This document shows, piece by piece, positions 25,944 to 35,200 of a stretch of DNA of 64,000 nt. The notes beneath the pieces are model-generated. The model had not been told where the DNA came from. It saw only the letters and a program-made list of their open reading frames with translations, and searched no databases. Made by a program: the position numbers and the translations under genes. Every line of letters begins with the position of its first letter. Position 1 is the stretch's first letter. The stretch spans positions 186,001 to 250,000 of the forward strand of contig JAUJEA010000008.1 of the NCBI GenBank assembly GCA_030442035.1, in the 5' to 3' direction. This stretch comes from Splendidivirga corallicola. GTDB lineage: Bacteria > Bacteroidota > Bacteroidia > Cytophagales > Cyclobacteriaceae.

Positions 25944-28900
25944 CTAGGAATCCTGTGATATCAGTTGTTTCTCTTTGCTCTTGGGCAGCAAGAACCTAAA
26001 TGTTGTTCCAACATTCTCAGTACTTTCCACCCATATTTTACCACCATTTTCTTCTACAAACTCCTTGCAAAGAATTAGACCCAATCCAAATCCAGCTTCC
26101 TTGGAAGTTCCCAACATTGAAAAACTATTATCTGAATTAAACAATTTAGTGAGACTATTCTGACTCATACCAACTCCATTATCAGCAACAGAAACTTCAA
26201 TAAAATCTTCCTGAGTTTCTTTGGCTGAAATAATCACTTCTCCATCCATTCTGGTAAATTTAATTGCATTGTTAATTAAATTTCTAAACACCAGATTAAT
26301 CATATTCAAATCAGCCAAAACTTTAATATTCTCACAAACAGTGTTTTTTAAATGAATATTTTTTGCTTCTGCTTCTGCTTCAAATAATAAAATAATATCG
26401 TTTGTAGCTGTTTGTAAATCTATGGAAACGGGTTCAATTTGTATCCCATGCATTTGCTTCTTTGCCCATGTTAACAGGTTTTCCAGTAGGCTTTTCAATC
26501 TTGTTACTTCTCCTTCAATATCAGAAGAGACCTGTTGGAGTTCGCTTTCTCTTAAATTACCGGAACTCATAAACTTAAGGATCATGGAGAAAGAATTCAA
26601 AGGTCCCCGGAGATCATGAGAGATAATGGAAAAGAGCTTATCTTTGATCGCATTGATTTCCGCCAGCCTTTCTTTCTGGCCTTCAATTTCCTTACTTTGC
26701 TTCTCAATATCTGCAATACGGTCCTGAATAATAAGTTCGAGTGCTTCACTTTTGAGTCGAAGATTCCTTAGCCTTATTCCATTGATCAGGAAAGCAATAA
26801 TCACCGCAAATATTAACGATAGCACGTAGAAAGTCCTAGTCTCATAAAAATGAGCTCTTTTTACCAAGCCAATGTTGGTACCCGCATTATTCCAAATCCC
26901 ATCGTTGTTGGCTGCTATAACTTTAAAAGTATAATCACCAGGACTTAAATTTGTGAAGTAGGCTACTCTCCTCGAACCAACATCAACCCATTCCTCATCA
27001 AATCCTTCCAGTTTGTATTTAAAACGAACTTCGTCCGGTGCATAAAGGCTCAATCCGGTGTAATGAATTTCAAGACTGTTTTTACCGGCCGGAATAACTA
27101 TATTCTCATTAGTACCTACGCTTTTATTATTTAATTGAATATCAGTGATCCGGACAGGTGGAGGGACCTTGTTAACAGGAATATTATCCGGATCGATGAT
27201 TGTCATACCTTTTATGGTGGGTATGAGCAGCTCTCCTTTTTCCGTAATGTCTCCCATAGAAGCACCGGTAATTACGCTGCTTCTCATACCTTCGGAATGA
27301 TTATAGGTGATTGAATTGGTTATTTCATCTTGCTTGCCATCAATAACACTGTTTAACACCTCGCTTTTCACAAACTGCACGCCTTTATTAGTACTTAACC
27401 AAAAATCTCCGTATGGGTCAATCAAAACCTGAAAAATGGAATTGCTGTAAAGACCTTTTCTGTAGGTTATAGACTTGAAAGTTTCACCATCATATTTCGT
27501 TAATCCTCCATTCGTACCAATCCAAAGATTACCTTCGCTGTCCTCTGTTATCTGGAAAATTAAATCACTCGCTAAACCATCTTTTTTGGTGAAATTTCGA
27601 AAACTATTATTTTCCAGTAGATGCAAACCTCCGCCATCAGTTCCTACCCAAATTTGCTTTTTATGGTCTTCAAAAATCGACATGATGAACTCGTTGTTGA
27701 GCCCATCATCTTTTCCATAATTCACAAATTTCCCATTGGAATAGCTGTTCAGCCCTTTTCCCGTACCTATCCAAAGCATCCCATCAGAAGTTTCCATAGC
27801 CACACGCACCTTGTCATTCGAAAGCCCGTTTGCCGGGCTATGATGTTTGACAATTTTATTTTTATTTAATTCAAAAAGCCCGCTATAGGTGCAAACCCAA
27901 ACATGTCCTCGCGTATCTTGCAATACATCCCTTATCCGAACATGGTGTAATGGGCTATCAAAAGAGATGATTTCAAGCGGATCATTCTTCAATAAGACTA
28001 ATCCCTTCTCAGTTCCAATCCATATGTTACCTTCACGGTCATAATAGGCTACATTTACGATTTCATGAGGTAGTCCTTCCTTTAATCCAAAATTCCGAAA
28101 CTTCCCATCTTTCAATCTGTTAATACCCCCTCTGTAGGTCCCTAACCATAAACTTCCTTCATTATCGAAAGCCAGGGTTTGTACCCTTCCATCACTCAAT
28201 CCATCTTCTAAACCCAGTACATCTTCTCTGTCATTATAAAATCGTACAAGTCCCTGACTTGTTGCAATCCAAATAGCGCCATGGCTATCTTCTTTTATTT
28301 CATTGATCAGGTCTGTGGTTTTTGTGATCCGTACAAATAACTCACCAACACTGCCTGACTCCATTTTGCAAACACCGTCATTGGTGCCAACCCAGAGATT
28401 GTTGTCACGATCTTCAAAAAGCGCTCGTACAGTATTATGGTTCAATCCATCTTCTGTAGTGTATCTGATGACTTCATTGTTTTGATACCGGAACAAACCT
28501 TCACCAATTGTTCCTATCCAAATATTATCTTCGCTATCGGCCAAAATACTGGTGATAGTAACTTGCGACAGAATATCAAGTGCTTTTTCATCAATGAATT
28601 TTCCATCTTTGAATTTTTGAACACCTTCTCTGGTCGCTAGCCATAGATTACCCTTTTTATCACGACATATATCGGAAATGATGTTTCTTTGCTGATTTTC
28701 GGGGTGCATGTAGGTATTGAATACCTCACCGGTCTTACGCATTAATCCACCTGCATTGGTTCCCATCCAAATAATACCATCTTCATCTTCATAAAGAGAT
28801 AAAACCCCGCTAGTGTTGAATTGGGTGTTGGTCCTTTCGTTAAAGATATCAAACGTAAGGCCATCAAATTTAATGAGCCCTTCAAAAGTTGCAAACCACA

Positions 28901-29111
28901 TATAACCATCTTCGCTAAGAAGGTTATCCAAAACCAAATTACTTGGCATTCCCTTGTCTACATCCCAGGAATCTAAGTTGTATTGTGTAAGCGCTTTATT
29001 CGGATTTAAACTAACAATCTCCTGCTGCGCTTTAACCCATGAAGAGCCCAGCAAGAAAAAAGCTATGCCCAAAAAAGCAACATGAAAATCAAATGCTTTC
29101 AAAAAATTCAT
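25944..29111 (-). CDS. Two-component propeller sensor histidine kinase
   Basis: A 1055-residue membrane kinase. After a signal anchor comes a periplasmic two-component-regulator propeller of about 14 blades (repeats such as DNLWVGTNDGV and GNLWLATREGV) to about residue 640. A Y_Y_Y domain follows (690-755, FKYKLEGFDEEW), then a membrane helix at about 770-790, a coiled linker, and the kinase core. His832 lies in ISHDLRGPLNSF, the N box in FRNLINNAIKF, and G boxes in VADNGVGMS and GFGLGLILCKEF. Unlike hybrid propeller systems it has no receiver or HTH part, so it needs a separate response regulator; none is nearby. Confidence 0.93.
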   Translation of the reverse strand: MNFLKAFDFHVAFLGIAFFLLGSSWVKAQQEIVSLNPNKALTQYNLDSWDVDKGMPSNLVLDNLLSEDGYMWFATFEGLIKFDGLTFDIFNERTNTQFNTSGVLSLYEDEDGIIWMGTNAGGLMRKTGEVFNTYMHPENQQRNIISDICRDKKGNLWLATREGVQKFKDGKFIDEKALDILSQVTITSILADSEDNIWIGTIGEGLFRYQNNEVIRYTTEDGLNHNTVRALFEDRDNNLWVGTNDGVCKMESGSVGELFVRITKTTDLINEIKEDSHGAIWIATSQGLVRFYNDREDVLGLEDGLSDGRVQTLAFDNEGSLWLGTYRGGINRLKDGKFRNFGLKEGLPHEIVNVAYYDREGNIWIGTEKGLVLLKNDPLEIISFDSPLHHVRIRDVLQDTRGHVWVCTYSGLFELNKNKIVKHHSPANGLSNDKVRVAMETSDGMLWIGTGKGLNSYSNGKFVNYGKDDGLNNEFIMSIFEDHKKQIWVGTDGGGLHLLENNSFRNFTKKDGLASDLIFQITEDSEGNLWIGTNGGLTKYDGETFKSITYRKGLYSNSIFQVLIDPYGDFWLSTNKGVQFVKSEVLNSVIDGKQDEITNSITYNHSEGMRSSVITGASMGDITEKGELLIPTIKGMTIIDPDNIPVNKVPPPVRITDIQLNNKSVGTNENIVIPAGKNSLEIHYTGLSLYAPDEVRFKYKLEGFDEEWVDVGSRRVAYFTNLSPGDYTFKVIAANNDGIWNNAGTNIGLVKRAHFYETRTFYVLSLIFAVIIAFLINGIRLRNLRLKSEALELIIQDRIADIEKQSKEIEGQKERLAEINAIKDKLFSIISHDLRGPLNSFSMILKFMSSGNLRESELQQVSSDIEGEVTRLKSLLENLLTWAKKQMHGIQIEPVSIDLQTATNDIILLFEAEAEAKNIHLKNTVCENIKVLADLNMINLVFRNLINNAIKFTRMDGEVIISAKETQEDFIEVSVADNGVGMSQNSLTKLFNSDNSFSMLGTSKEAGFGLGLILCKEFVEENGGKIWVESTENVGTTFRFLLPKSKEKQLISQDS

Positions 29112-29450
29112 TAATCAAATTCACAGTTTACCAATTCAGGAAAATATGATCAGGCTAAACAAAGATATTATTTTAAAATATAATAAATATCGACCTATCG
29201 TCAAAATATTTGGCTTTTTACCATTATTTGGATCTAAAGTATCTTTTTAGAAATATTTTTTGAGTAGCAAACAGCCATGCCGTATATATTGAGTTCATAG
29301 GTCATTCAAGCTGACTTCTGTGTTTTTTGATTGTAACACTTGGATACAAGTCCACAATGATTGCTATGTTTGTGCTGAATTTATTCATACCTCATAAATG
29401 GAGGTAATATTAAATGATTTGTTGAATTGGTCATGTGCGTAAAATAACCT
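29112..29450. other. AT-rich intergenic region between divergent genes
   Basis: 340 bases. A minus-strand TATCTTTG box at 29160-29167 fits the promoter of the propeller kinase. The word ATTCAAGCTGA is at 29304-29314. Nothing else recognised. Confidence 0.5.
29160..29167 (-). promoter_or_regulatory. Bacteroidota -7 promoter box
   Basis: TATCTTTG on the minus strand fits TANNTTTG, 49 bases upstream of the kinase start. No clear -33 element. Confidence 0.4.
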
Positions 29451-30122
29451 ATGGCAAACATAGATAATATATTGTTCGACTGTGATGGCGTGTTGGTAGA
29501 TACGGAGATTGTAGCAGCCAGGGTGATGGTGGAACAGTTGCAATCTCTTGATATCGATATAAATGTTGGAACTTACCTCACCGAATGCACGGGTAGAACA
29601 TTCAGTGGTATCTTCAGGGATTTTATGGATAAAGGGCAGCTTGATCCGGAGCTTAAGCTGGATGAAATTATTGCATCTTTAGAACAGAGAATTTTTGAAG
29701 GGACTACACCCATTATTGGTGTAAACCAAGCGCTGGATCAGATACAAATTAGAAAAAGTGTTGTGTCAAATAGCAATGTATACCAAATCCAGCATGCGCT
29801 GGAATCAGCTGGCATCTCGAAACATTTTGGATCGAGAATGTTCTCTTCAATGCATGTGGAAAAACCTAAACCAAGTCCTTTGGTTTATTTGTATGCGTTG
29901 AAATCACTTCGAGTGCCAAAAGAGCGGTGTATTGTTATAGAAGATAGTCTGAGCGGGACAAAGGCTGCAAAATCAGCTGGTATGACTGTGATTGGTTTTA
30001 CAGGAGGTAGTCATATTGTTGATGGCCATAAGGAAAAATTAGAAGCGCTGGGAGTATTGACCGTATGTGAAAAACATGAGGACCTGCCCGATTTAATTTC
30101 AGATATTACAAAGTCTTCTTAA
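29451..30122 (+). CDS. HAD-superfamily phosphatase (phosphoglucomutase-like subfamily)
   Basis: A 223-residue HAD enzyme. Motif I is FDCDGVLVDTE with nucleophile Asp10 and acid/base Asp12; motif II is VVSNSN; motif III Lys is in EKPKPSPL; motif IV is IEDSLSGTKAAKSAGM. The helical cap inserted after motif I places it with beta-phosphoglucomutase and phosphoglycolate/sugar phosphatase relatives. It probably dephosphorylates a small sugar phosphate in the cytoplasm; the exact substrate cannot be told. It sits alone between two kinases and converges with the second at a 5-base gap. Confidence 0.9.
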   Translation: MANIDNILFDCDGVLVDTEIVAARVMVEQLQSLDIDINVGTYLTECTGRTFSGIFRDFMDKGQLDPELKLDEIIASLEQRIFEGTTPIIGVNQALDQIQIRKSVVSNSNVYQIQHALESAGISKHFGSRMFSSMHVEKPKPSPLVYLYALKSLRVPKERCIVIEDSLSGTKAAKSAGMTVIGFTGGSHIVDGHKEKLEALGVLTVCEKHEDLPDLISDITKSS

Positions 30123-30127
30123 TATTT

Positions 30128-32257
30128 TCAGTGGTGGTTCAATGGAAAGGATATTTTGAACTCAGTATAGCTACCCGCCTGACTTTTCACGGAAATGTCT
30201 CCATTCAATTTTTCAATCGCCTTTTTAGTAACGTAGAGCCCTAATCCATTGCCGGTTGACTTGATGCTTCCAATATAGTACATCTCAAATATTTTGGACA
30301 TGGCATTTTCTTCTATACCCGCTCCATTGTCCGAAACAGTTACGAATACTCCGTTTTCCAAGGTTTCTACTGTAATGACAATACGCTTTTGTTCATTGGT
30401 ATCCCTGCTGAACTGAATAGCATTTTCAATTAAATTTTTAAAAATAATTTTGATCAATACACCATCGGAGACAAAGGGTATATGATTGTGAACTTCATAG
30501 TCTAAATAAATCTCATTATTATTTAATTCAATTTCAAAGTCTAATGCTATTGATCGTAATAATTGCTCAAAATCAATGGTGGTTTCCTGCATCTCAAGAT
30601 AATTAATATCTCCAATAGTCATTAGTTTACTGAGCATTTTATCCATTTCACCTACCGTCGATCTGACTTTTGAAAAAAGCTCCAATGAATCTTGCTGAGT
30701 AAGTGTCAGCTGGGCAATTCTATGTAGTCCCATAATGGAAGTAAGTGGCCTGCGTAAATCGTGAGATGATCGGTAGATAAAAAGATCCAACTCATCCTTA
30801 GTCTTTTTAAGAAGTTCTGTTCTTTTATTGACTTCTGCCTCAAGATTTGAATTCATCGCTTCTATTTCTTCATTTTTTTCCTCCAGAAGCAGCTTTTGAT
30901 GCTGTATCTTTTTATTGATAATCCCTAGCTCTTCTGTCTTTATTAAAATCTCAGTCTTTTGATTGGCTGTCTCTTTTTGGAGACGTCGAACATAGAAAAA
31001 TGAAAGGGCAAATCTATTGGCGAGAATCAGGGAATTCAGAAAAAAACTGGCTAAATAACCACCATTAATGATCAATTCATTTCTGGGGAGCAATTTATGG
31101 AAAGATAGCAGATCATAGGTAAAAGCTGCCAGAGCCAGCGTAACTCCAAGGCCGGCAAACCAGGCACCTTTCTTTTTATGGATCAAGGCGGTTATAACTA
31201 TGATGAAAATATATAAAACATTTACCCCGGCTAATGCTAAAAAAACATTCATTGTACTTGTGAAAATATGAGCCGGAAGAAACAAGGTCTCCAGAATGAA
31301 CAGGGAAATAAGTACCAAGATAATTTTCCCATAGTGCTTATAGGTGGCTTCAGGAAACAGTTTTTGAACGAAAAATGCGACAAACATTGAGGCTATATAA
31401 AGTGACAGGTATTCTATGCGTGCAGCAAACAGCCAGGAAATATCCTCAAAAACCTTAACTCCAATATTTAAATCCGAAAATGCTGATCTAACCGACCAGG
31501 AAAGACATAGTATGGCAAAATACAGAAATACTTTATCTTCCGGCCAAAAGACGAAGGATACCAGAAAAAACAATCCGATAAACGCCAATCCACCGATTAG
31601 AAAAAGCGTGATCATCACTTTCATTTCTCTCTGGTCCAGCAAAGAGTCTCTTTCTCCCAGCAAAACACATTGTTGTACACCTCCCTTTGCATGTTGAAAG
31701 TTTGAGACTTGCATGATAAGTTCATTCTCTCCACTTTGAAATAGAGCAGCATGTGTTAAAGGAAGCCATTTAAGTTCAGAAGTCTCCCGGTCATCGCCTA
31801 CCAAACCATTTTCAGAGATTAATTCACCATTAAGCCATAGTTTATAGCTCCCATAAATGGATGGTACCTGCATAGCCATTTGAGGTGGATTTTGGCCCAT
31901 TTGGACTGACAAGCGATAGGTAGCAAATCCCATTCCACCGGGTTGCTTATTTGGCAAATCCAAATCATTCCATATTTGAGGCAAGTCCTGCCAGCTATTG
32001 ATTTGAGTAGCGTCCTTGCTAAAATCTTCTGGTTCCAATAACTGGTTCCAATAAAGCTCCCATTCTCCATCCAGTCGAATGGCATTTCCTGAGAAATTCC
32101 ATGTGGACAGATCAATTTTACCCTTTTCAGCTCGGATACTAATCTGCTCACCCTGGTTTCCAACCAGGATAATGAAAGTTGCTAAAATCAATAAGAAAAA
32201 TGCTGATACTGATAGTAGCGCCTTATTAGACAATATATTTTTTATTAGTCTAACCAC
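30128..32257 (-). CDS. 7TM-DISM-type sensor histidine kinase
   Basis: A 709-residue kinase. An N-terminal membrane anchor (about 12-32) is followed by a periplasmic galactose-binding-like beta-sandwich (about 45-200, LDGEWELYWNQLL, YKLWLNGELI). Then come seven membrane helices between about 215 and 415, a long coiled coil to 485, and the kinase core. His499 lies in SSHDLRRPLTSI, the N box in FKNLIENAIQF, the G boxes in VSDNGAGI and GNGLGLYVTKKAI. Such receptors detect extracytoplasmic carbohydrates or similar ligands. No receiver domain and no response regulator gene nearby. Confidence 0.92.
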   Translation of the reverse strand: MVRLIKNILSNKALLSVSAFFLLILATFIILVGNQGEQISIRAEKGKIDLSTWNFSGNAIRLDGEWELYWNQLLEPEDFSKDATQINSWQDLPQIWNDLDLPNKQPGGMGFATYRLSVQMGQNPPQMAMQVPSIYGSYKLWLNGELISENGLVGDDRETSELKWLPLTHAALFQSGENELIMQVSNFQHAKGGVQQCVLLGERDSLLDQREMKVMITLFLIGGLAFIGLFFLVSFVFWPEDKVFLYFAILCLSWSVRSAFSDLNIGVKVFEDISWLFAARIEYLSLYIASMFVAFFVQKLFPEATYKHYGKIILVLISLFILETLFLPAHIFTSTMNVFLALAGVNVLYIFIIVITALIHKKKGAWFAGLGVTLALAAFTYDLLSFHKLLPRNELIINGGYLASFFLNSLILANRFALSFFYVRRLQKETANQKTEILIKTEELGIINKKIQHQKLLLEEKNEEIEAMNSNLEAEVNKRTELLKKTKDELDLFIYRSSHDLRRPLTSIMGLHRIAQLTLTQQDSLELFSKVRSTVGEMDKMLSKLMTIGDINYLEMQETTIDFEQLLRSIALDFEIELNNNEIYLDYEVHNHIPFVSDGVLIKIIFKNLIENAIQFSRDTNEQKRIVITVETLENGVFVTVSDNGAGIEENAMSKIFEMYYIGSIKSTGNGLGLYVTKKAIEKLNGDISVKSQAGSYTEFKISFPLNHH

Positions 32258-32433
32258 CGCCTATTATTAATGAAATATGTTTACATTATCTTTTAATAGC
32301 TAAAGGTCAAAAGGGCAAAATGAGCAGCTCTATTTTCTCTCCCGAATATTAAAATTTGATTCCTCAAAAATGATTAGGTGACAGGTAAAGTTGCTTTGTA
32401 TCATATCCGAGTCATCGGTTCTTGTTGAAAAAT

Positions 32434-33396
32434 TTATTTTTTATGGATTCGTATATTGCCACCTTCCCTGATCTCATATTTCAATCCCATCGGATCACAA
32501 ATATACTTGAGAGCATCTTCAAGGTTTTTATTGTTAAAATATCCATTATAGTCCCTGTTATCAACATCGGAATGGTCAACGGTTACATTGAACTGCCTTT
32601 CGAGCTCCGCAAAAACTTCGGTAAGCGGTTCCCCGCTATAGTAGAAATCTCCGTCAATCCAATCCTGTAATTTATCTGCTTCGAATTTTACAGGTTCCTG
32701 AAGTGTTCCATTTTTCCAAACGGTTATAAGTCCCTGGGTTAGGGTGTATTGACTATTTTTTTTGCTGTCCGATACATTGACCTTCCCGGAATAACAGGCA
32801 ACTTCAAATTTATCTTCTCTGGAAATCACGTTAAAACTTGTTCCAAGAACATCTATACTACCCAGAGAACAAGATACCTCAAATTTTTCTCCCGAAACTA
32901 CCTCAAAGTATGCCATTCCTTCCAGTTGAACTACACGGTTTTCCAACCAGTTGTCTTTGTTATATGTCAAGTTAGAACCGGCGTTAAGAACAACTTTGGA
33001 GTTGTCCGGCAGAATCACAGTTTTTTGTTCTCCGAAATCAGCAATTAGTTTCACCTCCTGATTTGCAAACCAGGTAAAATATGCCAGCATCAAAAGGGTC
33101 AGGCTAGCTGCAATAGAGGAGATAATTACACTTGGGCGTTTATATACAGGCAGTTGGATCACCTTTGTTTCTGTGGTCTCAGGCTCAGAAACTTCCTCAA
33201 GCTTTACAAGAAGCTCATTCCAGGCCTGTTCCTTTGTTTTTCCCTTAGGCACCTCAAGCCCGGCACTTTCTTCAACGACCTTTTCAATTTCGTTGAATTC
33301 ATTTTGATCCTCAAAGTGAGCAGTTCCTTCTTTGCTTAATTCTTCCTTGCTTAATTCTCCTTCAAACCACTTTTTTATAAATTCATCATTAGACAT
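32434..33396 (-). CDS. FecR-family anti-sigma factor
   Basis: A 320-residue membrane protein from ATG 33396 (an in-frame TTG two codons upstream is less likely). Order: short cytoplasmic segment, membrane helix near 90-112, periplasmic FecR domain (about 115-215, with ADFGEQKTVILPDNSKVVLN), and the DUF4974 C-terminal domain (about 250-320), which resembles the STN fold. In this family the protein holds the ECF sigma factor and relays a signal from a TonB-dependent receptor. It follows the sigma gene by 32 bases, so the two form an operon. The receptor downstream at 35201 lacks an STN domain. Confidence 0.93.
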   Translation of the reverse strand: MSNDEFIKKWFEGELSKEELSKEGTAHFEDQNEFNEIEKVVEESAGLEVPKGKTKEQAWNELLVKLEEVSEPETTETKVIQLPVYKRPSVIISSIAASLTLLMLAYFTWFANQEVKLIADFGEQKTVILPDNSKVVLNAGSNLTYNKDNWLENRVVQLEGMAYFEVVSGEKFEVSCSLGSIDVLGTSFNVISREDKFEVACYSGKVNVSDSKKNSQYTLTQGLITVWKNGTLQEPVKFEADKLQDWIDGDFYYSGEPLTEVFAELERQFNVTVDHSDVDNRDYNGYFNNKNLEDALKYICDPMGLKYEIREGGNIRIHKK

Positions 33397-33428
33397 GATC
33401 AAGTTATTTAGGTCAAAATTTACATAAA

Positions 33429-33920
33429 TTAAATGGGATGTTTAAGTTTATCTCTTAAATAAGATAAGGCGCCACTCATCCTTTTCTCAATTGCCTTAAC
33501 ACTCAAACCCAATCGCTCGGCAATGTCATTATAAGTGAGTTTTTCTATCCTGTTCATCAAAAACACCTCTCTGTTCTTTTCAGGCATTGCAGCTAAAGTT
33601 TGTTGCAGACGTTGATCAAATTCCTTCACCTCTAATTGAAATTCCGGAGATTCATAAGATGAATCGTTTCGTTCTTTTCTCACGAAATCAAATACAACGT
33701 TCCTATGCTTCAAATGATTAATTGCAAGGTTGTTAGCGATAGTGTACAAAAAGCTTTTAACGGTTTCAAGACGAATATCGGACCTTTTGTCCCATGCCTT
33801 AAGAAAAACATCCTGAGCAATATCTTCCGCTACTTCCACATCTCCTGTTTTGTAATACAGAAAGTTTTTTATCCCATCGTAATGTTCATTGAATAATGAT
33901 TTAAAATCATCAACAGTCAT
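33429..33920 (-). CDS. ECF-type RNA polymerase sigma factor
   Basis: A 163-residue FecI-like sigma factor. Region 2 spans about 10-75 with EDIAQDVFLKAW and the DNA-melting helix; region 4 spans about 105-155 with YNDIAERLGLSVKAIEKR as helix-turn-helix. It is followed by its FecR partner. A TAGATTTG box at 33950-33957 on the minus strand gives a likely promoter. Targets are unknown. Confidence 0.93.
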   Translation of the reverse strand: MTVDDFKSLFNEHYDGIKNFLYYKTGDVEVAEDIAQDVFLKAWDKRSDIRLETVKSFLYTIANNLAINHLKHRNVVFDFVRKERNDSSYESPEFQLEVKEFDQRLQQTLAAMPEKNREVFLMNRIEKLTYNDIAERLGLSVKAIEKRMSGALSYLRDKLKHPI

Positions 33921-33949
33921 GAATTTTACTTTTCTAAAAGGTTATCATA

Positions 33950-33957
33950 CAAATCTA
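33950..33957 (-). promoter_or_regulatory. Bacteroidota -7 promoter box
   Basis: Minus-strand TAGATTTG fits TANNTTTG, 30 bases upstream of the sigma factor start. Confidence 0.4.
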
Positions 33958-34120
33958 ATGGCTTTGGTTTATAATATTAAATGATTTATAAAGAATAACT
34001 TACAGGGTTATCAGGGCCTAAGCTTGTGAAATTCAAAGCTATTTGATTAGGCAGAACAATATTAATGGTAAATAAGATGAGATTTAATCACTTCATTGCT
34101 CTCTCTGATTTGAATAAGGT

Positions 34121-35086
34121 CTATTCGATATATTGATCAATAAATTGAAATGCTCTTTTTTCAGCCCAGTTAAACTCAGATCCAAGCAGTGAAAACCCGA
34201 CGTGTCCTCCTTTTTCCGGCATTTCCAAATGAACAAAAGAATGATCTTTGGCTGCTTCTACGGGATAACAATCTCTTTCCAACATGGGATCGTTCAAAGC
34301 ATTGACGATTAAGGTTGGGACATTTATTTCTGTAAGGTATCTTACGGCGCTCGCCTTGCGATAAAAATCTTCTGCATCCGTAAAACCATGCAGAGGAGCA
34401 GTATATTGATTGTCAAAATCGGAAAAACTCTTGATGTTCTGAAAACCTTGGTATCGAATCTTATCGGGAAACATCCTGGCTTTAAGTGCAATCTTCTTTT
34501 CCAGTTTTTTTAAAAATCTCTTCTTATAAAATTTGTTCGACCTCTTTTCCAATGATCGGACACTGGCTTTTAGACTACAGGGAACAGAAAAAGTAACAGC
34601 CCCTTTGACAGCATCTGGAAGTTTTTCGCATTGTTCTCCCAAATATTTCAGTGTAAGACTGCCTCCCATACTCATGCCAATCAATACAACGGTATTGTAT
34701 GCATTGGTACTGAGGCCATGTTCAATTACAGTTTGTAAATCGTTGGTGGCACCATGATGATAAAATCTGGGCCGTAGATTCATTTCCCCACTACAGCTTC
34801 TACAGTTCCAGGCCAGTATATCCCAGTGTCGCTGATGAAAATATTTAGCCATTCCCTTGATATAATGCCTCTCTGAACTTCCTTCCAGCCCATGTGATAA
34901 TATCACTAACTTATCATAATCGTTGGTCAACCAATCGAGATCAAGGAAATCACCGTCAGGTGTATTAACCCTTTCTCGCATGTAATCCACACCATCAATT
35001 TTCCGGAAGATACTGGGAACAATAGTCTCCAGATGTCCATTGAATAAATGAATCGGTGCTTTATAATTAGATTTTGGTATTAACAT
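34121..35086 (-). CDS. Alpha/beta hydrolase, YheT family
   Basis: A 321-residue cytoplasmic hydrolase. The family opening FNGHLETIVPSIFRK is intact. The oxyanion region is SHGLEGSSERHYIKG, the nucleophile elbow GMSMGGS (Ser139), the acid lies in NALNDPML, and the catalytic His in KGGHVGF. YheT-type enzymes are conserved esterases of uncertain physiological role. The start overlaps no neighbour; the TonB-dependent receptor is divergent, 114 bases away. On the minus strand a TATCTTTG box lies only 6 bases upstream of the start (35092-35099), so the transcript would have almost no leader. Confidence 0.9.
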   Translation of the reverse strand: MLIPKSNYKAPIHLFNGHLETIVPSIFRKIDGVDYMRERVNTPDGDFLDLDWLTNDYDKLVILSHGLEGSSERHYIKGMAKYFHQRHWDILAWNCRSCSGEMNLRPRFYHHGATNDLQTVIEHGLSTNAYNTVVLIGMSMGGSLTLKYLGEQCEKLPDAVKGAVTFSVPCSLKASVRSLEKRSNKFYKKRFLKKLEKKIALKARMFPDKIRYQGFQNIKSFSDFDNQYTAPLHGFTDAEDFYRKASAVRYLTEINVPTLIVNALNDPMLERDCYPVEAAKDHSFVHLEMPEKGGHVGFSLLGSEFNWAEKRAFQFIDQYIE

Positions 35087-35185
35087 TGCTGCAAAGATAG
35101 CATTGCCCGATTAGTAAAAAATATCTTGCAGTTTGCCTGTTATTTTGAAAGTTGATAAAAGTTTCAGATTAATTTTACAGAATAA

Positions 35186-35193
35186 TATATTTG
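35186..35193 (+). promoter_or_regulatory. Bacteroidota -7 promoter box
   Basis: TATATTTG fits TANNTTTG but lies only seven bases before ATG 35201, so it would imply a nearly leaderless mRNA. No -33 element at normal spacing. Confidence 0.25.
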
Positions 35194-35200
35194 CCATCCG

